The notes under the pieces: model-generated
The model's database searches: none
What the model saw: the letters and a program-made list of their open reading frames with translations, nothing else
Told to the model about the DNA's origin: nothing
In this document: positions 49,888 through 55,469 of the stretch, in pieces
Numbering within the stretch: the first letter of the stretch is position 1
Layout of the letters: each line of letters starts with the position of its first letter
Made by a program: the position numbers and the translations under genes
Virus record (IMG/VR): IMGVR_UViG_3300032271_000676
Span: 1 to 55,469 of that record
DNA length: 55,469 nt
Reading direction: 5' to 3' (one strand)
DNA from: a virus

Positions 49888-49895
49888 GCTATATT
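49867..49895 (+). promoter_or_regulatory. rightward promoter P4, sigma-70-like
   Basis: TTGCAA (49867-49872), 17-base spacer, TATATT (49890-49895). The -35 TTGCAA is self-complementary and could also serve the leftward Cro-like gene (TATACA on the minus strand at a 15-base spacing). Drives 49927-52203. Confidence 0.7.
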
Positions 49896-49926
49896 CGGCA
49901 CTCCTACCAACCCCAAGGCGAAAATT

Positions 49927-50094
49927 ATGGATGATGAATACCATCAGGCCATGCTCGAACGTGAACGTGAGCTGCAATTGGCTCTTGAACGTTTAGAACA
50001 AGGCATATTTACTCACGACGATATTGATTTAATCCGCTTTGAATGCGGTCAACCAAAAAAGGAATATCATGGCTCTTATAGCGAAAGAAAATAG
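49927..50094 (+). CDS. 55-residue charged protein
   Basis: ATG 49927, a short helix-rich protein (ERERELQLALERLEQG, then DDIDLIRFECGQPKKEY). Weak AAGG upstream. Its end overlaps the start of the SSB-like gene by 26 bases. First gene of the P4 transcript; function unknown. Confidence 0.55.
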   Translation: MDDEYHQAMLERERELQLALERLEQGIFTHDDIDLIRFECGQPKKEYHGSYSERK

Positions 50095-50713
50095 CGGCGG
50101 CGGAGACTTTCAACTTATCCCACCGGGATCATATTTATCGCGTTGTTACAGAATATTAGATTTGGGAACGCAAAAAAGTGTCTACAAAGGCACTGAAAGC
50201 TATTTACATAAAATCATGCTGACCTTTGAGGTGCATGGCGATGATGCTGATTCTCGCCCATTAGTTACCAGCAAAGGTGAACCGCTTTCTATCAGCAAAA
50301 CTTACACCTTGAGCTTGGGCGAGAAAGCAAACCTCCGCAAAGATCTTGAGTCGTGGCGCTCGCGCAAGTTTACGCCGGAAGAAGTGAAAGGTTTTAATTT
50401 AAATAATGTATTGGGCGTCTGGGCAATGATTTCTATTGTGCATGACGAACGCGACCAGAAAACTTATGCAAACATTTCTGGCGTAATGAAAGTACCCGAT
50501 GCAATGAAGAAAAGCCTGCCTAATGGATACAATTCAACGTCAATATTTGATCTTGAAGATCCTGACATGACTGTATTTGCGACTTTGAGCGAAAAGTTGC
50601 AAGACAAGATTAAAGGCACACCAGAATGGACTGCAATCGGCAATCCTGAATCAGATGGTGGATTTTCCACACCCGATGAACCAATTGCCGAAGACGACGA
50701 CATTCCATTTTAA
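50069..50713 (+). CDS. single-strand DNA-binding-like protein with DDDIPF tip
   Basis: 214 residues from ATG 50069 (AAAAAGGA upstream). The N-terminal and middle parts form a beta-rich OB-like region (LIPPGSYLSRCYRILDLGTQ, then LGVWAMISIVHDERDQKTYA). The extreme C-terminus EDDDIPF is the same tip bacterial SSB uses to bind partner proteins. The gene lies next to an exonuclease. Such a tip implies recruitment of host SSB-interacting proteins; the DNA-binding call is inferred. Confidence 0.7.
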   Translation: MALIAKENSGGGDFQLIPPGSYLSRCYRILDLGTQKSVYKGTESYLHKIMLTFEVHGDDADSRPLVTSKGEPLSISKTYTLSLGEKANLRKDLESWRSRKFTPEEVKGFNLNNVLGVWAMISIVHDERDQKTYANISGVMKVPDAMKKSLPNGYNSTSIFDLEDPDMTVFATLSEKLQDKIKGTPEWTAIGNPESDGGFSTPDEPIAEDDDIPF

Positions 50714-50723
50714 GGGGGCCATT

Positions 50724-51518
50724 ATGATAGTTTCAGAACGCAGCAAACAAGATTCAGGCCACTGGTATACGAAAAAAGGTGAGCCTGCCTATACAATCAA
50801 AGGTAGTAATGGCGCTGAACGCAATACAAACCTCAAGGATGCTCGTAAGCTTGGCCTGCTGCCATCAGTAACCGGAATTTTAAATTTGGCGGCAAAACCG
50901 GCATTGGTAAATTGGATGATCGATATGGCCATCCTTGCCGCGTTGACGCTGCCTAAGCGTGAAGACGAGTCGGATGAATCTTATCTCAAGCGCATCAAAG
51001 AAGATTCAAAGCAGCAAGGTTTACAAGCCGCTGAAAGAGGAACGCAAATTCATAACGCCGTTGAAGACTGGTTTATGGGTCGAACTGTTGCCGCTGAATT
51101 TATTCCATTTGTCGATGGCGTTGTAAAAAAATTATTTGATCTTTACGGCGAACAAGTATGGGTTCCAGAAGAAGCGTTTGGTCATCCTCGTGGATTTGGT
51201 GGCAGGGTAGACTTGCACGTTAAACCTTGTAAAGATTTTCCAAATGGATTGGTTGTTGATATTAAAACCAAAGATTTTGATGATGTTACTAAGGTTCAGG
51301 GATATGACGAGCATCTTTGGCAGCTCGCAGCTTACCGGGTTGGTTTAGACATTCCTGATGCCGAAGCATCTAATATTTTTGTATCACGTTCAAAACCGGG
51401 ACTAGTCCATGTTTGTGTTTGGGAACTTCAGGAGCTCGACAAAGGTTGGGATTGCTTTACCTCTTTGCTTGAATTTTGGCAGACCAAAAACAACTACATA
51501 CCGGGATTAATTCCATGA
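50724..51518 (+). CDS. PD-(D/E)XK nuclease (Cas4/RecB-like)
   Basis: 264 residues from ATG 50724 (AAGGGGG upstream). Motifs: RGTQIHNAVEDWF with His110, RGFGGRVDLHV with Asp163, VVDIKTKDF with Asp179 and Lys181, and the QhxxY-like HLWQLAAYR (197-205). Typical of phage exonucleases that resect DNA ends for recombination. Together with the SSB-like protein it looks like a recombination pair; no annealase was identified. Stop overlaps the next start by 4 bases. Confidence 0.85.
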   Translation: MIVSERSKQDSGHWYTKKGEPAYTIKGSNGAERNTNLKDARKLGLLPSVTGILNLAAKPALVNWMIDMAILAALTLPKREDESDESYLKRIKEDSKQQGLQAAERGTQIHNAVEDWFMGRTVAAEFIPFVDGVVKKLFDLYGEQVWVPEEAFGHPRGFGGRVDLHVKPCKDFPNGLVVDIKTKDFDDVTKVQGYDEHLWQLAAYRVGLDIPDAEASNIFVSRSKPGLVHVCVWELQELDKGWDCFTSLLEFWQTKNNYIPGLIP

Positions 51519-51703
51519 CCGAAGATGAAATTGTTAGATTGTTTATGCAATGCAACAACAAGAATCCTGATGGTATTTACCCAACAGAAATTGATATTGT
51601 CGAATTTGCCAACAAGATCGAACAATATTTAGTAAAAGCAAAACGTGCTAATCAATCTGAAAAGCGAATTCTTGTATCTCAAGTGATAGATTTTAAAAGG
51701 TGA
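51515..51703 (+). CDS. small helical protein, unknown function
   Basis: 62 residues from ATG 51515, overlapping the nuclease stop as ATGA. DEIVRLFMQCNNKNPDGIYP and then IVEFANKIEQYLVKAKRANQ; mostly helical. No family recognised. Confidence 0.6.
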   Translation: MTEDEIVRLFMQCNNKNPDGIYPTEIDIVEFANKIEQYLVKAKRANQSEKRILVSQVIDFKR

Positions 51704-51707
51704 AAAC

Positions 51708-51977
51708 ATGCGAAAACTATTGTTACTGGCATGCCTCTTAGAAGGCTGCTCTGCAGCGACTCAACCACAACCCGTAAAGATTAGCCCTGCGCCTGAGCCT
51801 GTTTATAAATTGAAAGGTTATGATGGGCCTGTGGCGATGGACAACAACGAACTTGTACAGGCATCTAAACAATGTTTGTATGCGCGACTAAAACCTAACG
51901 TGCAATATGTATCAGTTAAGATTGATACAGGCGGCAAAACCCTCGTACCTGTTTCTGTGTTATGCGAGGCGTATTGA
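51708..51977 (+). CDS. small lipoprotein
   Basis: 89 residues. Lipoprotein signal MRKLLLLACLLEGC with Cys14. Mature part Pro-rich then beta-like (YVSVKIDTGGKTLVPVSVLC). AAAAGG upstream. Probably expressed with the P4 early genes, so it could alter the host envelope (for example superinfection exclusion); that is a guess. Confidence 0.6.
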   Translation: MRKLLLLACLLEGCSAATQPQPVKISPAPEPVYKLKGYDGPVAMDNNELVQASKQCLYARLKPNVQYVSVKIDTGGKTLVPVSVLCEAY

Positions 51978-51978
51978 T

Positions 51979-52203
51979 ATGAAGATCCTGTACATTCTTT
52001 TTGGCATGGTAATTATGTGGTTTATGTGCGGCCATCAACTGGTCTTGCATGATTATTCATCAACCCCCACATATATTGAATCGCAAATTCCTACGCATCC
52101 AATTCTTCCTGCGCCAGCTGTTGACCCGCGCCGTGAAGAATTTATGCGTGATTGTTTGCAATATGTGCAAAACAGAGATCAATGTACACAGATCTGGCCA
52201 TAA
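51979..52203 (+). CDS. small membrane-anchored protein
   Basis: 74 residues from ATG 51979. One hydrophobic segment at 2-18 (KILYILFGMVIMWFMCG), then a Pro-rich stretch and a C-terminal CLQYVQNRDQC with two Cys. Likely exported or membrane-anchored. Last gene before the convergent terminator. Confidence 0.6.
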   Translation: MKILYILFGMVIMWFMCGHQLVLHDYSSTPTYIESQIPTHPILPAPAVDPRREEFMRDCLQYVQNRDQCTQIWP

Positions 52204-52335
52204 TTAAAAAGACCCCCGGATATACCGGGGGTAAACACCGTATCAGAGGAGCGACACGGCGCAAGGGACCTAACGGTTAGTACGTATTGTATCTAACCCA
52301 GATTTAATCGTATCTTGAATTGGTTTGGTGACATT
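52204..52335. other. 132-base convergent gap between early P4 genes and the late operon end
   Basis: Holds the terminator at 52206-52232 and otherwise no gene, repeat or promoter that can be seen. The flanking genes point toward each other. Confidence 0.6.
52206..52232 (-). terminator. intrinsic terminator of the late operon
   Basis: 8-bp stem ACCCCCGG/CCGGGGGT around a 5-base ATATA/TATAT loop (52212-52232). Read leftward it is followed by CTTTTTAATTA, a good T tract. It lies downstream of the transglycosylase gene, the last late gene. Read rightward no T run follows, so it acts mainly on late transcription. Confidence 0.85.
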
Positions 52336-54321
52336 TTAATGGAACATTCTGCTCAAATGATCACGCGCTCCACGCACTAATTGCGGTCCATATTCGTATG
52401 CAAGACCTCCTAAGCCTGCAAGACCACCAACCGTTGCTGCTGTAGCCTCCACCGGTGCAGCTGCTGCTGATAACCCTGCTGCTCCTATCCCCATAGCAGC
52501 AAGCTCTGCTGCGTTTGCAGCTGCCCCGCCATAACCCAGAGCCATTTGCGTATAGTCTCTATTTTTCCTGCCTTCTTCCCCCAGCGCATAATTTTCACCA
52601 ATCATAAACGGTGAAAGTTTTCCTGCTGCTTTTAAAACACCTTTTGCACCCGGTATCATGCCAACTGTGTCATGCACATATTGGTTTGCTTTGCCTAATG
52701 CATTAGCTGCAGTTCCCACAAAAGATGGAGCCGCTTGTTTTACTTGCGGTGTAACACCTGCTTTTAAACGTTCTGCTGATGCTTTTGCCCGCTCTTTAGC
52801 AGCATCTATAGCTGACTGTCCGCGCAATCGTTCCTGCGCATGCTGCGTTTCTAAATTAGTTTGATCTACCGTGTTGGCCAATTTAGTTCTATTCACTACG
52901 CTGTCATCGCCTGTAACTCGACCTAGTAATTTTTCCTGATCCGCTTTTGCTTTTGCTTTAGCGCCAAGGTAATCATTAACTACTTTTGCTTTTTGTACTT
53001 TATCTTCATTTGCTAAATCGGTAGGTTTGTATAAGGTTGGGCGATCTACTGATGAACTACTTGGTTCTAGTCCTGCGGCAAGCGACGGAAACGCTTCTTT
53101 GCGTGCAGCGGCTGCTTCAGTCCCTGCACCCATACCAACTTCTTTTGCTGCAGCCATACGTGCCGTATTCTCGTTATGTGAGATCTGACGTAATGACCCT
53201 TCATTTGCAAAACCTTGTGTCAACCCTTCGTCTGGGACAGCAACTTGCAACGGTGCAGTTATACGTTTACTAGGCTCAAGATAACCAGCATTAATTGCTT
53301 CTTCTTCATATGGTCTGAGATATTCATCATGTGCTAATTTTGCAGCTTTCTGTGCGTCTGCAGAAACCGTTTGAGCGTTATTTAAACGTTGTGCATTATT
53401 GACTTTAAGATCATTCATTTCTTGCAGTCGCTGCGCTTCTTGTTGATTGTGCATTTCTTGCGCATAGTTTAAATCGTATTGATTTTGTGTATGCGTTTTT
53501 TGCATTGCATCAAGTTCGTTTTGAAACTTAGCTTGTGCGGCTTTTTCCATCTGGGTTTTTATGCCCATTCCTGCGCCCATAGCCGTACCGGCTGCGGCTG
53601 CACCACCTAATAAATTTGCACCTAAATCAGACACACTTTGTTCTTGCCTTTCCGGTCGCGGTGCCGCAGGTGTTGTGCTCGGCAATTCTGGATCGCCGCT
53701 CTCTTCATACTTGGTTGAATACGGGTTAGACATATAATCTTCCCCGCCTTCATAAGCTGGCATGCGATATGTTTGTTTGCGCTCATTCCATACTGGACTT
53801 TCTTTTTGCTGAATGCGATCCAGTGGCATAGGATAAACACGGTTTACATCTTGAAAATAATCCTGAACATCTGCCGGAGCTTTTGTAACATCCAGCATGC
53901 CATTTTGATTTAAAAATGGACGCGACTCTGCGTTATCACCGTGCTTGTATTCAGTAACAATTTTCCACGGATCACCATTATGTTTTTTATCCAGATCGTG
54001 TAAATGCAAAACAAATGCAGTGAGATTATGATCAGTATCGTTAAGACGCGCTTGCATAGGATCTGGGAACGCTTCTGGATGCTGATTTACTACCGATGCA
54101 AATGTGGCAGGCTGCATCTGCGCAGGGCCGCTTGCCCGACTTCCTTCCATAGGTGTAGCACCAGTACCAAATTTATTTTCGGTCCACAACAACCCATGAC
54201 CTAAATGTTTCATTTCATCAGACAAACCATATTCATCAGCTTTGTCTAAATAATCGCTCGCAATCTTATATTGATTGTCATCTAAGTCATACGCTTCATT
54301 ACCATTGGCATCGATGTGCAT
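52336..54321 (-). CDS. internal virion transglycosylase-like ejection protein
   Basis: 661 residues. N-terminal lytic transglycosylase domain: helix, catalytic-type Glu48 in LLWTENKFG, then SRASGPAQMQPATF (61-74), the family's GxxQxxP segment. It opens peptidoglycan locally during DNA entry. The middle (about 200-530) is Ala/Gln/Glu coiled coil. The C-terminus has Ala/Gly-rich zipper helices (YGGAAANAAELAAMGIGAAG, then AATVGGLAGLGGLAYEYG) that may enter membrane. This plan matches podoviral channel proteins. Last gene of the late operon, preceded by AAAGG. Confidence 0.75.
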   Translation of the reverse strand: MHIDANGNEAYDLDDNQYKIASDYLDKADEYGLSDEMKHLGHGLLWTENKFGTGATPMEGSRASGPAQMQPATFASVVNQHPEAFPDPMQARLNDTDHNLTAFVLHLHDLDKKHNGDPWKIVTEYKHGDNAESRPFLNQNGMLDVTKAPADVQDYFQDVNRVYPMPLDRIQQKESPVWNERKQTYRMPAYEGGEDYMSNPYSTKYEESGDPELPSTTPAAPRPERQEQSVSDLGANLLGGAAAAGTAMGAGMGIKTQMEKAAQAKFQNELDAMQKTHTQNQYDLNYAQEMHNQQEAQRLQEMNDLKVNNAQRLNNAQTVSADAQKAAKLAHDEYLRPYEEEAINAGYLEPSKRITAPLQVAVPDEGLTQGFANEGSLRQISHNENTARMAAAKEVGMGAGTEAAAARKEAFPSLAAGLEPSSSSVDRPTLYKPTDLANEDKVQKAKVVNDYLGAKAKAKADQEKLLGRVTGDDSVVNRTKLANTVDQTNLETQHAQERLRGQSAIDAAKERAKASAERLKAGVTPQVKQAAPSFVGTAANALGKANQYVHDTVGMIPGAKGVLKAAGKLSPFMIGENYALGEEGRKNRDYTQMALGYGGAAANAAELAAMGIGAAGLSAAAAPVEATAATVGGLAGLGGLAYEYGPQLVRGARDHLSRMFH

Positions 54322-54330
54322 ATTTGACCT

Positions 54331-55469
54331 TTATTGTGGAGATGCGCCAAATACCTGACTTGCACGCAAACGTGTTTTCGGTGGCTTGGCTCCTAATGGA
54401 GGCACTACAGTAGGTTCTACGGATGCGGCCGGAACATTACCTAACACAGAATCTGCTGTTGCAACCCCTCTGGGTCGCTTATGAGGAACATTTGTTCCGC
54501 CTGCGGTAACTCTAGAGCCAACGTTACCTGTACCCATTTGAGTGTCTACTGCAGCAGATTTATTAGTTAACAATTCATTCAAACGTTTGCTTTCATTTTG
54601 AATGTCTTCTGAATATTTATCTGCACGCGGTTTTACGGAAGCAAAAAAATCGTTCATAGACATAGCAGGATTTTGTCTACGCGCATCAGATATATGTTTG
54701 TTAAGATCAGTCACATAATTTATATGATGCAACATCTGCTGCGATTTTGATGCAGCAACATCACCCATATCCGAAGGCATAGGCATAGCTCCGGCCGATA
54801 TCATTTGACGCTCTACCGATGTGTTTGGCCCTTCTTTTCCATAAGCCCCTTCAGCATTCTGCCGGGCTCTGTAAATTTCACCCAACTCAGAATAATAATT
54901 CATCAACTTTTTCTTATCTTCAGTATTGATGCCATACTTTGTCTTATCATCACCACTAGCCATACCAGCTAATTTTGCCATAGCATTGGCCCAGTCTGAC
55001 GAACTCAAATTGCCACGCCCGTCAATTGCTTTAGCAAATAAATCAGTAATTCCCGCCCCTTTGCCAAAGTCCAAAATGTGTTGGTTGTTTGGATCTTCCG
55101 CAAAAGCTTTTACGTTTCTAATGTGCGGTTCCATTTGATATGCTGCTTGTACGCCTTTACCATATGAATTTGCTAATCCGCTCATAGAGGATACATTAGC
55201 GTCGTATTGTGCTTTTAATGCATTTTGTTGCGCCATACCCATACGACCCAAAGGCGTATCACCCATCGCTGCATAGCGTGCAGCCAAATTGGGATCATAC
55301 TCAGTCGCACCCATGCCTCCGCCCGGCGTAATATCCATCATGCCCTGCTTATTGCCAGTTAATAACTGATTCTGCGCAATCTGTGCTTTTTTGCTGCAAG
55401 CATATCCACGGTTTTCAACTGGGCCATAGTCATAGGTATGAGCTGTTGGCGCTGGGTATCTTGGTACGA
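54331..55469 (-). CDS. internal virion (ejection-type) protein, C-terminal part; gene crosses the contig junction
   Basis: Continuation of the gene that starts at base 565. In this copy the frame is unbroken from about 55385 downward. Upstream of that a missing T shifts it, so an automatic caller would wrongly start at an internal Met (55341). Taken from the left copy, the protein is 510 residues. The C-terminal half is rich in charged helices and ends in a Pro/Lys/Ala-rich tail. The next gene (start 54321) follows the stop by 9 bases with AAAGG as its ribosome-binding site. Ejection-protein role inferred from neighbours. Confidence 0.85.
   Translation of the reverse strand, partial: VPRYPAPTAHTYDYGPVENRGYACSKKAQIAQNQLLTGNKQGMMDITPGGGMGATEYDPNLAARYAAMGDTPLGRMGMAQQNALKAQYDANVSSMSGLANSYGKGVQAAYQMEPHIRNVKAFAEDPNNQHILDFGKGAGITDLFAKAIDGRGNLSSSDWANAMAKLAGMASGDDKTKYGINTEDKKKLMNYYSELGEIYRARQNAEGAYGKEGPNTSVERQMISAGAMPMPSDMGDVAASKSQQMLHHINYVTDLNKHISDARRQNPAMSMNDFFASVKPRADKYSEDIQNESKRLNELLTNKSAAVDTQMGTGNVGSRVTAGGTNVPHKRPRGVATADSVLGNVPAASVEPTVVPPLGAKPPKTRLRASQVFGASPQ
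55299..55469. repeat. right copy of terminal overlap, with probable end errors
   Basis: Right-hand counterpart of bases 1-172. All differences lie in the last ~83 bases, including a one-base loss in a T run near 55387-55392 that would frameshift the gene crossing the junction. The trimmed genome would be about 55,298 bp. Confidence 0.93.

Noticed and set aside
55299-55469. True direct terminal repeat of a packaged linear genome
   Set aside because: The copies differ only near the right-hand tip and the differences frameshift a gene, which fits assembly overlap better than a packaged repeat.

Overview
This window is a complete, circularly permuted genome of a tailed double-stranded DNA phage, most likely a podovirus. 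The first 172 bases recur as the last 171 bases. The copies match exactly over about 88 bases and then differ by five substitutions and one deleted T near the right-hand tip. Joining the ends restores one 510-codon gene cut by the contig edge, so the true genome is a circle of about 55.3 kb. A P22-like portal of 866 residues, two adaptor-type neck proteins, a large hub protein, a set of internal (ejection) proteins with a transglycosylase, and no tape measure, sheath or baseplate all point to a short tail. The host cannot be read from the sequence. Sigma-70-like promoters, a GH19 endolysin and a two-lipoprotein Rz/Rz1 spanin imply a Gram-negative host. The gene set resembles aquatic metagenome phages, which is an inference.

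There are four transcription blocks. (1) The late block runs leftward from 40207 down to 1, across the junction, and on from 55298 to 52336. It holds a Zn-ribbon protein, small and large terminase, a 1704-residue polyvalent virion protein, portal, a GroES-like protein, scaffold-like protein, major capsid protein, structural and receptor-binding proteins, a lysis cassette, adaptor, hub and ejection proteins. It ends at an intrinsic terminator (52206-52232). (2) An early block runs rightward from 40758 to 45302. It has many small genes, two near-identical promoters, a shared ribosome-binding leader, an XRE regulator next to a promoter with a palindromic operator, and two pairs of tandem paralogs. 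(3) A leftward block (49823 to 45311) encodes a Cro-like regulator, ParB-like protein, SF2 helicase, Toprim primase, a Cys-rich protein, RusA resolvase and an HNH protein. (4) A short rightward block (49927 to 52203) encodes an SSB-like protein ending in DDDIPF, a PD-(D/E)XK nuclease and small envelope-targeted proteins.

No DNA polymerase, integrase, tRNA or CRISPR array was found, so the phage appears to borrow the host replisome.

The most unusual part is the 550-base divergent spacer at 40208-40757, upstream of the late operon. It carries two interleaved long inverted repeats (order A-B-A'-B'), with a run of T after the last arm when read leftward. That is the layout of a pseudoknot or a conditional terminator. 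Other patterns that cut across genes are a 20-base palindromic repeat (three copies in frame in unrelated proteins and one intergenic), a double-glycine motif scattered through at least four virion proteins, interchangeable beta-rich cassettes shared by unrelated structural proteins, and a short DGSA motif shared by portal and scaffold.
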